Positions 24,713 through 34,351 of a DNA stretch of 64,000 bases are shown piece after piece. This stretch comes from Nostoc linckia z4. Its GTDB lineage: Bacteria > Cyanobacteriota > Cyanobacteriia > Cyanobacteriales > Nostocaceae. The translations under genes and the position numbers were made by a program. Within the stretch, counting starts at the first letter, position 1. Every line of letters begins with the position of its first letter. The stretch lies in assembly GCF_002608075.1 (NCBI RefSeq), contig NZ_LAHA01000020.1, forward strand, positions 1 through 64,000, in the 5' to 3' direction. The notes under the pieces are model-generated. The model worked only from the letters and a program-made list of their open reading frames with translations. It was not told the DNA's origin and made no database searches.

Positions 24713-27700
24713 TTACTTGACAAAATTAGAATTCTTCTGATGTACAGGAAGTTCAATTAAAAACTCAGTTCCTTGTTCTGGGATTGAGGAACAAGTTAAT
24801 TTACCTGCATGTTTGTCTACAATGATTTTGTAACTAATAGATAGTCCTAACCCAGTACCTTGACCGATAGGTTTAGTAGTAAAGAAAGGATTAAAAATTT
24901 GTGAAATAATCTCTGGAGTCATCCCAAGTCCATTATCAGCAATCCGAATTAATAGCGAGTTTTCCTCTAATAATTCAGTAGTGATTTTGATGTAAGCCGG
25001 ATTTATTTGAGTTTCTGCTAATGAACGGACAGAGTTATACTCTTCTAAAGCATCAATAGCATTAACTAGCAAATTCATAAATGCTTGATTGAGTTGACTG
25101 GGATAACAGTCTACTAATGGTAAACAGCCATAATTTTTAATAATCTTAATCTTAGAATTTCCGGAGTCATTTTTGAGTCGATGCTGTAAGATGAGCAAGG
25201 TATTATCAATACCGTCATGAATATTAACTGCCTTGATTTCTGCTTCATCTAAACGTGAAAAGTTACGTAAGCTGAGAACTATCTGCCGGATGCGATCGGC
25301 CCCGACTTTCATGGAAGATAATAATTTGGGTAAATCTTCGAGCAAAAATTCCAAATCGATATCTTGTTGTTCTGCTAGCATTTGAGGAGTTAAATCAGGT
25401 GATACTTGCTCGTAAATTTTGATTAAACTTAATATATCTTGAGTGTATTCACTGGCATGAGTAATATTGCCATAAATGAAGTTAATTGGGTTATTAATTT
25501 CATGAGCTATACCAGCAACTAATTGGCCTAAACTAGACATTTTTTCCTTTTGAATCATCTGTAATTGTGTAGCTTGTAGTTGCTGTAGTGCAAATTCTAG
25601 CTGTTGTGCTTGTTCTTCTAAACGCAGATTTTTTTCATGTAATTCCTGCGTTCTGGCTTCGACTTTTAGCTCCAGATTTTTGCTATAATTTTCTAACTCT
25701 TGGTTAGCTTGTTGTAAATTATCGTTAACTTTAGATAAATTAGTATAAAGCTTTGCATTTTGAATAGAAATAGCTGCTTGAGAAGCCAAAATTTTTAAAA
25801 CTTCTAAGCGTTCAGTAGTAAATGCATTTGCTGTCAAATTATTTTGTAAATATAAAATTCCAATAAGTTTACTTTGATAAATTATTGGCATACATAAAAT
25901 AGACTTACATTGATTGTTGATAATATAAGAATCGCTAACAAATATTCCTTCGTTACTCGCATTACCAAGAACTAAACTTTCCTTAGTTCTGGCAACATAG
26001 TTAATGACTGATACTGGCAAATATTGAGTATTATCTAAAGGAATTGAAGTTTCTAATAAGAGTCTATTGTTATTAACACTGACCACAGCTTCTATTACCA
26101 TTTGACCATTTTTTTCTAAAAGGAAGCAACTGCTTTGGGCACCAGCATTTTCCATAACAATGGTCATTAACTTTGCAAGCAAATTATCTAGTTTGATTTC
26201 ACTAGAAATCGCTTGAGAAGCTTTAAATACTGTATTTAAATCAAAAGCTGCTAAATTATTTATTTTGCTGGAAGTAGTAGGTAAACCAGCCTTAAAACTC
26301 GATGATTCTTGATTTAATCTTAACGGGCAATAGTCTGGATATTTTGATTCTAATTCACTAACTTTTGTAGTAGCTCCCCAACGTATATATGCATGATAAG
26401 ATTCTTTTAGATAAAAAATAGCCTGCTTGTCTCTACCACGAGAAAAGTAAAATTCGGCTGCTAATTCATTGGCTAGTGCTTCTTCTTGCACATATCTTTG
26501 TTCTTTTGCTCCTTGAATAGCTAGCTCATAATACTCCATGGCTACGAAGATATGTCCTAAAATTCGTGCTTTTTCTGCCTCTATTAAATTGTATTTATGT
26601 TGATAATTAGCCGGAGCATGACTAGCCCATAACTCCATTTTTTCTTGATTGGCATTGATAATAGCTAGATATTGTTGTTGAATTTCCGGTTCAACATTGG
26701 GATATAAACCAATCAAAGCTAAAGAATAATATAAGTTATGGATGCCAACTGACATCATTCCCATAACACCACTTAAATATTCTGAAGCTAATTTAGCATT
26801 ATCAACTGCTTGAGTGTAATCTTTGAATAAGTAGAATAAAATTATTTTGGCAACATAGACAACAAACAAAGAAGTAGTATTATTAGTATTGTGTAAATAT
26901 GCCACCATTGATGTTTCATCAAAGCTATCACCAACTAAAAAATATTTATTGGGTGACAAACCTTGTAAATTTAATGATAGTTGATGCCAAACTTTAATAT
27001 AATTTATTGGAAAATCTAGTTTAAATTTTTTTAGTAAATCGATATATGAAGCTTGTTGTTGAGCTACTAATTCCAGTTGTTCGCCACTGAAAAATATATG
27101 ACCACAATAGTGAACAGAGCAATAGCCAACATATTCTAGATCTCCAATTTCTAAGGCGCTTTGAATACCTTCTTGTAGAGGAGCAATTGTTTCTCTAATA
27201 TGCTCTTTCCAATGAATGGTAAAACCATAAAATGGTGCATATACTTTGCTTTTCAGTTCAATAACTTGGAATTGATCTAATATCTGCCAAGCTATTTGAC
27301 CAGAGTGGTATCCTGCATCAATATTTTCTAGATAGCCACACAAAAGCATACCATAGTAAGCATATCCGTGGGCAGCTAAAGGTGAATGACCGTGCTTGAT
27401 GCAGAGATTCACAACAGTCAATATGAGCTGGGGAAAATTTGTCTTTGTTGGATTAGCAATAAAAGCAGCACCAGCAATAGTCACAAGGATTTTTAAAGCC
27501 GCAAGTATGTAAGGATCTTTAACAACTGGAAAATCTTCTAAATCCTGAAGTTGAGGTAAATTAGCTACAGTAGTTTCCTTAGTTGGTGTCTCTGATAAAG
27601 GTATCCCTAGCATTGCGATGGCTTCTAATCCAGTATCAATGGCTTGAAGCATTTGATTTTCAGCCATATAAAACTGAATCTGTAATTGATAAGTCTTTAC

Positions 27701-30181
27701 TATATCGAGAACATTGGTAGCTCTTTCTAAAATAGTTTGAGTGAGGATAGCTGCGCGTTTAAAGTTAGTATTTAAGTATTCTATTTCTACACTTTCTAGA
27801 TGCAGTCCTAGCATTAAATCATAGTTAGTTTCCCAACTTGATAATTCCAGCAATTCTAATCCAGTTGTTGAATAATTCAAAGCGGCTTCGTATGCTGATG
27901 CTGCTTTTGCTTTTTGACTAGCTATCAAATTTAATTTAGCTAGTCTATCTCTTTGAAGCTGCTCGTAAATAAATTCAGTACCAAAATTTAGATGATTGAC
28001 AATATCAAAAATATTTTCTTCAATTTCTTCTGTTTGATAATATTCTAGTAATAATTGACCAATTTTCAGGTGAGTTTGTTTTTTTTGCGACTCTGGAATC
28101 AGAGAATAAGCTGCTTGCTGGACGCGATCGTGTAAAAACTTATACGTAATTTTGAATTCTTGAGAAGCGCAAAATAATGGAATTCTGTAGTTTTCACTTA
28201 GTGGTAAGATTAAACTTGCTTGCAGTGCTTCCCACAAATCAGATGCAGTTTCTGACTGAGATTTTTCATTGACAATTGCCAGGATATCTATGCTAAAACG
28301 ATTTCCTATACAAGCAGCTAATTTTAAAATTTGTTGTGTCTGTTGAGGTAATTTTTTAATATTTCTAGCAATTAAGTCTATAGCATCATAATCTGTAATA
28401 CCAATTGCTTGAATTTGATTTATCTCCCACTGCCATACTCCATTGTCAAAGTCAAAATTTAATAGTTTTTCCTGATACATAGTTTGGAGTAACTGATTTA
28501 ATAAAAAAGGATTTCCTTGGGTTTTATTAAAAATGAGATCGGCTAATGCTTTTGTTTTTTCTGTAGAGCTATGAAAGCTATCAGCGATTAATTCACAGAC
28601 ATTTTCAATCTTTAAAGGTTGGAGAATAATATTATTGACAAATTTTCCTGATTTTTGAATTTCATTTATAGTTTGAAATAAATAATGAGTCGATATAACT
28701 TCGTTATCCCGATAAGCTCCAATCATTAATAAATATTGGCTATCAGGTTCAACCATCAGTGTCTTAATCAATTTTAAAGAGGCTAAATCTGCCCATTGTA
28801 AATCGTCTAAAAATAAAACTAGCGGGTGGTCTTTTTGAGTAAATACCTGAATAAAATTTTGGAATACACGGTTGAAACGATTCTGTGATTCGGTTGCTCC
28901 TAGTTGCCGAACAGGTAGCTGTTGACCAACAATTTTTTCAATTCCCGGTATAACATCAATAATAACTTGACCAATGTCGCCAAATGCTTCTAAAAGCTTT
29001 TGTTTCCATTTAAGTATTTTTTCTGGGCTTTCTGTTAGTAGTTGTTGGGTTAATTCTTGAAATGCTTGAATTAAAGCAGCATAGGGAATATTCCGCTTTA
29101 ATTGATCGAATTTGCCGGATATAAAATATCCCCGTTGCCGGATAATAGGTTTATGAATTTCATTAACTAAACAAGATTTACCAATCCCTGCATAACCAGA
29201 GACTAACATCATCTCAGATTTTCCAGTGCTGATGCGGTCAAAAGCTGATATGAGACTGACTACTTCTTGTTGGCGTCCATAGAGTTTTTGAGGAATCGTA
29301 AATTGGCTAAATTTATCTAATTGTCCAGGAATAAAATTTTCAAACTTGCCATTACTTGTTAATTCTTTGAGACAAATTTCTAAATCTGCTTTTAGTCCTA
29401 AGCTACTTTGATATCTTTCTTCAGCAGTTTTAGATAATAATTTCATGACAATATTAGATAAACCCTGTGGAATTTGTGGATTTACTTGATGAGGAGGTAT
29501 GGGTTGTTTTGCAATATGACAGTGAATTATTTCTAAGATATCAGTGGAATTAAATGGCAACTTGGAAGTTAAAAGTTCATACAAAGTTACGCCTAAAGAG
29601 TAAAAATCTGTGCGGTAATCAATTGACCTATTCATCCGCCCTGTTTGCTCTGGAGACATATAAGCAAGTGTTCCTTTGAGCAAATTAGGGTTACTAATAA
29701 TAGCATTTTCTTTTGATAAACGCGATGCAATGCTAAAATCAGTTATTTTAACTTGTAGTGATTTCGGATTAATAATTATATTTTGTGGCTTAATGTCTTT
29801 ATGAATAATATGCTGTTCGTGCAAACTAGCAATAATATCTGCTATTTGAATGGCGATTTTTAAGCTATCTATTATGTTCAGTTGAATATGATTATCTATA
29901 TATTGTTTGAGATTTTGACCTTCAATATCTTCTAAAACTAAAGTAATACAATTTTGAAAATCTTCTAAAGCGTATACTTTAATAATACCTGGTAAATCTA
30001 TATGTCTAGAAATTTCATATTCATGTTTAAATTCTGTAACATTTTCAAGATTCAAATATTCGCTTTTAAGACTTTTTAAAATGATGTTTTTTTTATTGGG
30101 AATATCCAGCGCTCTATAAACAATAGTTTCTAATCCTTCAGAAATTTTTTCTATAATTTTATAGTTGGAATTCGTCATCAT
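24713..30181 (-). CDS. Trifunctional Ser/Thr protein kinase - AAA ATPase - GAF - sensor histidine kinase
   Basis: This 1822-residue multi-domain signalling protein is of the type found in Nostoc (HstK-like). Domains in order: a Ser/Thr kinase (about 8-265) with catalytic loop HKDIKPQNI and DFS in place of DFG; an AAA/STAND-type ATPase (about 300-560) with Walker A SGYAGIGKS (about 330) and Walker B LFLDDLQWAD (about 460); a long helical, TPR-like region (about 700-1290); a GAF domain (about 1321-1480); a coiled coil; HisKA with the phospho-acceptor in GIAHEINNP (about 1560); and a HATPase with ADNGLGM and GTGLGLS (about 1771). No receiver domain or transmembrane segment is present, so it is a cytoplasmic sensor whose partner is elsewhere. 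Two adjacent ATG codons (30181, 30178) could start it. Its close spacing to the NRPS implies shared transcription and possibly pathway control. Confidence 0.94.
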   Translation of the reverse strand: MMTNSNYKIIEKISEGLETIVYRALDIPNKKNIILKSLKSEYLNLENVTEFKHEYEISRHIDLPGIIKVYALEDFQNCITLVLEDIEGQNLKQYIDNHIQLNIIDSLKIAIQIADIIASLHEQHIIHKDIKPQNIIINPKSLQVKITDFSIASRLSKENAIISNPNLLKGTLAYMSPEQTGRMNRSIDYRTDFYSLGVTLYELLTSKLPFNSTDILEIIHCHIAKQPIPPHQVNPQIPQGLSNIVMKLLSKTAEERYQSSLGLKADLEICLKELTSNGKFENFIPGQLDKFSQFTIPQKLYGRQQEVVSLISAFDRISTGKSEMMLVSGYAGIGKSCLVNEIHKPIIRQRGYFISGKFDQLKRNIPYAALIQAFQELTQQLLTESPEKILKWKQKLLEAFGDIGQVIIDVIPGIEKIVGQQLPVRQLGATESQNRFNRVFQNFIQVFTQKDHPLVLFLDDLQWADLASLKLIKTLMVEPDSQYLLMIGAYRDNEVISTHYLFQTINEIQKSGKFVNNIILQPLKIENVCELIADSFHSSTEKTKALADLIFNKTQGNPFLLNQLLQTMYQEKLLNFDFDNGVWQWEINQIQAIGITDYDAIDLIARNIKKLPQQTQQILKLAACIGNRFSIDILAIVNEKSQSETASDLWEALQASLILPLSENYRIPLFCASQEFKITYKFLHDRVQQAAYSLIPESQKKQTHLKIGQLLLEYYQTEEIEENIFDIVNHLNFGTEFIYEQLQRDRLAKLNLIASQKAKAASAYEAALNYSTTGLELLELSSWETNYDLMLGLHLESVEIEYLNTNFKRAAILTQTILERATNVLDIVKTYQLQIQFYMAENQMLQAIDTGLEAIAMLGIPLSETPTKETTVANLPQLQDLEDFPVVKDPYILAALKILVTIAGAAFIANPTKTNFPQLILTVVNLCIKHGHSPLAAHGYAYYGMLLCGYLENIDAGYHSGQIAWQILDQFQVIELKSKVYAPFYGFTIHWKEHIRETIAPLQEGIQSALEIGDLEYVGYCSVHYCGHIFFSGEQLELVAQQQASYIDLLKKFKLDFPINYIKVWHQLSLNLQGLSPNKYFLVGDSFDETSMVAYLHNTNNTTSLFVVYVAKIILFYLFKDYTQAVDNAKLASEYLSGVMGMMSVGIHNLYYSLALIGLYPNVEPEIQQQYLAIINANQEKMELWASHAPANYQHKYNLIEAEKARILGHIFVAMEYYELAIQGAKEQRYVQEEALANELAAEFYFSRGRDKQAIFYLKESYHAYIRWGATTKVSELESKYPDYCPLRLNQESSSFKAGLPTTSSKINNLAAFDLNTVFKASQAISSEIKLDNLLAKLMTIVMENAGAQSSCFLLEKNGQMVIEAVVSVNNNRLLLETSIPLDNTQYLPVSVINYVARTKESLVLGNASNEGIFVSDSYIINNQCKSILCMPIIYQSKLIGILYLQNNLTANAFTTERLEVLKILASQAAISIQNAKLYTNLSKVNDNLQQANQELENYSKNLELKVEARTQELHEKNLRLEEQAQQLEFALQQLQATQLQMIQKEKMSSLGQLVAGIAHEINNPINFIYGNITHASEYTQDILSLIKIYEQVSPDLTPQMLAEQQDIDLEFLLEDLPKLLSSMKVGADRIRQIVLSLRNFSRLDEAEIKAVNIHDGIDNTLLILQHRLKNDSGNSKIKIIKNYGCLPLVDCYPSQLNQAFMNLLVNAIDALEEYNSVRSLAETQINPAYIKITTELLEENSLLIRIADNGLGMTPEIISQIFNPFFTTKPIGQGTGLGLSISYKIIVDKHAGKLTCSSIPEQGTEFLIELPVHQKNSNFVK

Positions 30182-30813
30182 TAATTTATATCTTTACTTT
30201 CAAATAAATTTGCTAATTTCAGGCTTTTACTTGCAATGTAAATTTTGAATTATATAATTTTATCTCTTATACTTAGCAAGTAATATACATTTACCTAGAT
30301 TTTACTTTCTTCAAGATTTGATTGTAATCGGCTAATATACTATTGTTTACTAACTTTCGATGCACAAGCTTCTATGTAATTACCGTCTTATTTTCACTCA
30401 AAGATAGTAATTTTGACTGGGAGTGGGGAGTAGTGAGTGGGGAATGAAGAGTAATCAGGTATACAAGATTGCAGCAGTGAAAAGAAGAATTTTTATATTT
30501 AATTCCCCAGTTAATACCTCATTTATTTGCAAAGTGCTGTATTTTGTTTGAAGGAAACTGCCATTTTAGATAAGAGTCCACAATCTTACTGAGGGTTTTA
30601 GTTTTTGCGAAGTTGGTGTAACATACGCTAGAGTACATTACGCTTTGTAAAGCGATCGCTCACTCAAATTCTTCAAAAACAAGACTTAAGCAACTGACAT
30701 TACACCCAGTCTTAATAAGTAACCAAGAATCTCTCAGTGCGAATTAAATTAAAAACTGCCCTTGCTCAAACCAAGCAAAAGCAGTTTTAACACCAAAGCC
30801 CAAAATTAAAAAT
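30182..30813. other. Intergenic gap upstream of the sensor-kinase gene
   Basis: It should contain the promoter of the kinase-NRPS unit. The left half is very AT-rich (about 30182-30330). A low-complexity gggagtggggagtagtgag block lies at 30420-30438, and a terminator hairpin for the next gene at 30752-30788. I see no ORF. Confidence 0.55.
30752..30788 (-). terminator. Terminator-like hairpin after the 107-aa protein gene
   Basis: AAAACTGC (30752-30759) pairs with GCAGTTTT (30781-30788), and an inner TTGCT/AGCAA pair (30762-30766, 30774-30778) extends the stem. It lies 26 bp past the stop of the minus-strand gene at 30814. Confidence 0.65.
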
Positions 30814-31137
30814 TTATGCTTCTTCAAGTTCCAATTGAGCCACCGTAACGGCATTAAAAGCAAAAGCTAAAACTAAGGGCATTGGAGACTGGAACCAAAA
30901 GGTCACAAGAATAGCGAAGATTGTCCCAATTACCGCTGAGGTAGACCATAATCGTTCTTCAAAAGTTAATCCCTTTTCAGCTTTAATCAATCTGAGAACA
31001 TGAACAGGAATTGGTTCTGGCATTACACAACCCGGAGGAAAAGCCCAGTAGTTATTACGCCGTTCGACAAATAAATCTGTCCAACCATTTTCTTGGCACC
31101 ATGCTTCAATCCATTGAAGTGAATAATGATTAATCAT
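30814..31137 (-). CDS. Conserved-looking hypothetical protein with C-terminal membrane hairpin
   Basis: This 107-residue protein has a tryptophan-rich soluble N-terminal half (YSLQWIEAWCQENGW, NNYWAFPPG) followed by two hydrophobic segments (about 66-84 and 86-101: SAVIGTIFAILVTFWF, MPLVLAFAFNAVTVAQL) and an acidic end (ELEEA). It looks like the small cyanobacterial membrane proteins of unknown function; I cannot name a family. It is monocistronic with its own terminator. Confidence 0.7.
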   Translation of the reverse strand: MINHYSLQWIEAWCQENGWTDLFVERRNNYWAFPPGCVMPEPIPVHVLRLIKAEKGLTFEERLWSTSAVIGTIFAILVTFWFQSPMPLVLAFAFNAVTVAQLELEEA

Positions 31138-31929
31138 CGCAGTTGTCAGTTCTGTTTGTGGATTTGTGTAGTTGGTGAAGATAATCTTTCAGGGATTCCT
31201 AGAATTTAACTAATTAAGTCTAAAATTCACTCTATCTCTTGTATTTTTAAGCTTTGTTAAGCAGTTGAGATCTATTACTATCGCTCAAACCTCGCTTTAC
31301 TTAATTAAAAGCCTAGCAGTTGATAGAATGTGTTTACTTCAAATGACAATAAACTTTACGTGGAAAAATTCCAGGTTAAGAATTGTAAATTAAGTCGTAA
31401 GTCTTAGTGCTTAAAAAGTATGTCGTAGGCAGTAGGGAATAGGTATTAGGGAATAAGTCTTTGGAGTTTTATCTAGCTTTACAAAAATCAAAAAATTCCT
31501 ATACCAATCCTATTTGAGTCGTGAACAATATTACGTGTTAGGGTTGTTGACTGTCAACGGTTAACAGTCAACAACCCTAACACGTAATATTTCACAAATT
31601 ATTTGGGATTGGTATATGTATCTGAAAAACTACATTTAAAAATCAACGATTGTAAATAAATCAATGCGCGCAGGTATTATATTGAAAGTTAAGAAACTCT
31701 AAAAATAAACGAGAGCGGATGGTTATTGACTGTTAACAGTTGCAATGGAATATTTTTAGTTGCAAGTCGCTGATTTGTATCAGTCTTTGGTAATAATTTT
31801 GCTGGCAGTTAGAAGCGATGTCTATTTTTATATTACAAAATATTAAGCAGGGAAATTGTAGATTCCCCAAATTTAACACCGGGATTGTGAATACTCAACA
31901 GTCAACACTCAAAATGGGGTAAGCTGACA
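31138..31929. other. Long intergenic gap with a palindromic element
   Basis: It contains the well-preserved 115-bp palindrome at 31501-31615, a 'gtaggcagtagggaataggtattagg' low-complexity tract (about 31425-31460), and scattered TTGACTG/TAACAGT motifs near 31725-31740 and 31890-31910. No gene was recognised. The promoter of the pentapeptide-purK pair must lie at the right end. Confidence 0.6.
31501..31615. repeat. 115-bp MITE-like palindromic element
   Basis: The termini ATACCAATCC (31501-31510) and GGATTGGTAT (31606-31615) are perfect inverted repeats. Inner arms ATTACGTGTTAGGGTTGTTGACTGT and its complement make the element almost completely self-complementary. Related copies sit at 62707-62825, about 2541-2640 and about 15430-15502. 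There is no coding capacity. The size, terminal inverted repeats and dispersal fit a miniature inverted-repeat element or a structured extragenic palindrome. Confidence 0.85.
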
Positions 31930-32451
31930 ATGCAGCGATTGTACACGAAATTGGCTCTAGATATGTTTTGGCGGCAAGGATTAGCGTTACTTGTAGGAAT
32001 TATGATATGGTGCGTGGCTTATCCTGCACTGGCAGTAGACTGGACTCATCCACTTTCATTTAGTAATGCACAGTTGTCAAGACGTGATTTTTCTGGTCAA
32101 AATTTACAAGCTGCGGAATTTTCCAACGCCAATATGGAATTCGCTAATTTTACCAACGCTGATTTGCGGGGAGCAGTATTGAGCGCTTCGGTGATGACAC
32201 AGGTAAATCTGCACGCAGCCGATTTAACGAATGCAATGGTGGATCAGGTAAACTTGACTAAAGCAGATTTGAGCGATGCAGTCCTCAAAGAAGCCCTTTT
32301 GCTCCGGGCCATATTTAATGATGTGAATATAGACGGTGCAGATTTTACAGATGCAATTTTGGATAAAGCACAAATCAAAGAACTATGTGCAAAAGCTAGT
32401 GGTGTGAATTCCAAAACAGGCGTGCAAACTCGTGATTCTCTGGGATGTTAA
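31930..32451 (+). CDS. Exported pentapeptide-repeat protein
   Basis: The 173-residue protein has an N-terminal signal or anchor (FWRQGLALLVGIMIWCVAYPALA, ending at an ALA-like site near residue 36). It is followed by about 16 pentapeptide repeats of the A(D/N)LxX form (LQAAEFSNANMEFANFTNADL) that would make a right-handed quadrilateral beta-helix. The C-terminal end (AKASGVNSKTGVQTRDSLGC) is typical of cyanobacterial lumenal pentapeptide proteins, suggesting a thylakoid lumen or periplasmic site. Its stop codon overlaps the preferred purK start (TAATG at 32449), indicating translational coupling. Confidence 0.9.
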   Translation: MQRLYTKLALDMFWRQGLALLVGIMIWCVAYPALAVDWTHPLSFSNAQLSRRDFSGQNLQAAEFSNANMEFANFTNADLRGAVLSASVMTQVNLHAADLTNAMVDQVNLTKADLSDAVLKEALLLRAIFNDVNIDGADFTDAILDKAQIKELCAKASGVNSKTGVQTRDSLGC

Positions 32452-33605
32452 TGAAACGTGTAGGTGTAATTGGTGGCGGACAACTTGCCTGGATGATGGC
32501 AGATGCAGCACAGAAGCTAGGAATAGAATTAGTAGTACAAACTCCTAGTGGAGGCGATCCTGCGGTTTCAATCGCCCAGGAAATTGTTTTTGCTGCGGTA
32601 GATGATGCCAATGCTACAGAAATATTAGCAAAAAAATGCGATGTCATCACCTTTGAAAATGAATTTGTCAACTTAGATGCTTTATCTGTTTTAGAAAAGC
32701 AAGGAGTTTGTTTTCGTCCAAGATTGAATGCATTAACTCCTCTTTTAGATAAATATCATCAGCGCTGCTATTTAAGGGATTTAGGTTTAGCAGTTCCGCA
32801 ATTTTTCGCCGTTGAAGAAACTGAAAATCTCAAATCTCAAATAGAATATTTAGGTTTTCCTGTAGTTCTCAAATCCCGACGCCACGGTTATGATGGTCAG
32901 GGTACTTTCATCATCAAAGACTCTGCTACTTTAGAAGACAAATTAAGTCATGAAACTATAACAAAAGCCGCAAATCAATCGCTTTTCTTGTTAGAGGAAT
33001 TTGTACCTTTTGTCAAAGAACTAGCAGTCATAGCAGCTCGTTCCTTAGATGGGGAAATTGTCATCTATCCAGTGGTAGAAACTCAACAAGAACAACAAGT
33101 GTGTCGGCGAGTAATTGCGCCAGCTGAAATTTCGCCCGATGGAGTAGCACAAATACAAGCGATCGCCCATACTTTATTGAATAGCCTGCAAGTAGTAGGA
33201 GTTTTTGGGATTGAGTTATTTCTGAGTGCTGATGGTAAAGTGTTAGTCAATGAAATTGCTCCCCGTACTCATAATTCTGGACATTTTTCCCTTGATGCCT
33301 GTGAAACTTCCCAGTTTGAACAACAGCTTAGGGCAGTTTGTGGTTTATCCTTGGGGAATCCGAGTTTACAGTCTCCTGGCGCTGTGATGGTGAATTTGTT
33401 GGGGTATGAAAATTCTGACAGCGATTACCAAAATCAACGCCAACAAATAGCAGAAATTCCCCAAGCCCACATCCATTGGTATGGGAAAACTCAATCTCGT
33501 CCTGGGAGAAAGTTGGGGCATGTCACCGTTTTGCTGGATAATCAAAATCGAGAACAGGCGATCGCACTTGCCCAAACAATAGAATCCATCTGGTATCCCC
33601 AGTGA
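32451..33605 (+). CDS. purK: 5-(carboxyamino)imidazole ribonucleotide synthase
   Basis: PurK uses ATP and bicarbonate to carboxylate aminoimidazole ribonucleotide in purine synthesis, ahead of the PurE mutase. The ATP-grasp architecture is clear: RVGVIGGGQLAWMMADAA at the start, DVITFENEF, the ATP-binding strand FPVVLKSRRHGYDGQGTF, the lid segment, and the metal-binding end VNEIAPRTHNSGH. At about 384 residues the length is normal. The start at 32451 overlaps the stop of the pentapeptide gene; an ATG two codons earlier (32445) is also possible. The 6S RNA gene follows directly. Confidence 0.96.
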   Translation: MKRVGVIGGGQLAWMMADAAQKLGIELVVQTPSGGDPAVSIAQEIVFAAVDDANATEILAKKCDVITFENEFVNLDALSVLEKQGVCFRPRLNALTPLLDKYHQRCYLRDLGLAVPQFFAVEETENLKSQIEYLGFPVVLKSRRHGYDGQGTFIIKDSATLEDKLSHETITKAANQSLFLLEEFVPFVKELAVIAARSLDGEIVIYPVVETQQEQQVCRRVIAPAEISPDGVAQIQAIAHTLLNSLQVVGVFGIELFLSADGKVLVNEIAPRTHNSGHFSLDACETSQFEQQLRAVCGLSLGNPSLQSPGAVMVNLLGYENSDSDYQNQRQQIAEIPQAHIHWYGKTQSRPGRKLGHVTVLLDNQNREQAIALAQTIESIWYPQ

Positions 33606-33653
33606 ATTTGGCAGAAACTTTCGATGTTGGACACACAACATCTTTTTGAAGGC

Positions 33654-33659
33654 TATAAT
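33654..33659 (+). promoter_or_regulatory. -10 element for the 6S RNA gene
   Basis: A perfect TATAAT lies about 7 bp before the predicted 6S RNA 5' end. A TTGGAC at 33627-33632 is 21 bp upstream, too far for an ideal -35, so the upstream element is uncertain. Confidence 0.55.
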
Positions 33660-33665
33660 GAGTTA

Positions 33666-33845
33666 GTTGCACTACGACGTTGGTGACTGCCATCAAGTTT
33701 TTTGATCTATGCCTTTAAAGAAAAGGGAGTCAACTAGTCTCGTGGCAGTAGACCGGGCATGTACCCGGAAACTTTAAACGAGAAACTTAGATTCCCACCT
33801 GGTTTAACCAGGTCATAAACTTAGGTAAAACGGCGTCGCGGTGAA
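33666..33845 (+). ncRNA. ssaA: 6S RNA
   Basis: A non-coding stretch of about 180 nt immediately downstream of purK, the position in which 6S RNA is found in many cyanobacteria. The ends pair: CACTACGACGTTGG near 33670-33683 against CGGCGTCGCGGTG near 33831-33843, with G-U pairs, leaving a long interior with local hairpins (accgggcatgtacccgg; acctggtttaaccaggt). That closed rod with internal bulges is the 6S shape that mimics an open promoter and binds RNA polymerase holoenzyme. Exact ends are estimated. Confidence 0.78.
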
Positions 33846-33857
33846 CTCAAAATTATT

Positions 33858-33888
33858 AGCTCCCAAACTCAGTTAGGATTTGGGAGCT
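33858..33888 (+). terminator. Rho-independent-type terminator after 6S RNA
   Basis: AGCTCCCAAA (33858-33867) pairs perfectly with TTTGGGAGCT (33879-33888) around an 11-nt loop, followed by TTAATTATTT. Confidence 0.8.
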
Positions 33889-34351
33889 TTAATTATTTAA
33901 ATTAAGGACTTGCAAGTAAAAAAATATTCCGTTGCTATTGTTCACTGTTGACTGTTGACAGTAGATTTTGATTTTGATGCAACAGGCGTTAGCTCAACAA
34001 AGCTGTGGAGTCAATACAGTTCGGATAAGCAGTATGAACTTCCCTTGTAGTCTGGGAAAAGGTTAAGGGGTAAGGGTAAAGCATGTATTTAAAACCTTTT
34101 CCCTTTCCCCTTTTCCCTTTCCCCTTTCCCCTTTCCCCTTTTCCCTTTCCCCTTTTCCCTTTCCCCTTTTCCCTTTCCCCTTTCCCCTTTCCCCTTTCCC
34201 CTTTCCCCGAACCGTATTGGCTATGCAGTCTACTCCAATTTGCAGATACCTGCTAATAAAAACAAAATCTGTATAACATGATTCTAATTTAGGTGACAAT
34301 CAGAGTTAAAATCGCAAAATTGAATGAAATTGTGGTTAAAGCTACAAAAAA
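33889..34351. repeat. Gap with ccctttcccctttt low-complexity array
   Basis: From about 34090 to 34206 there are many copies of ccctttcccc(t)ttt in tandem. A TTGACTG block lies near 33944-33961. The minus-strand open frame through the array (GKGERGKGKG...) is an artefact of the repeat. The promoter of the M16 pair should be at 34210-34350. Confidence 0.8.

Noticed and set aside
34063-34299. Minus-strand frame reading GKGERGKGKG repeats
   Set aside because: It is produced entirely by the ccctttcccctttt low-complexity array, has no start context and no family resemblance.
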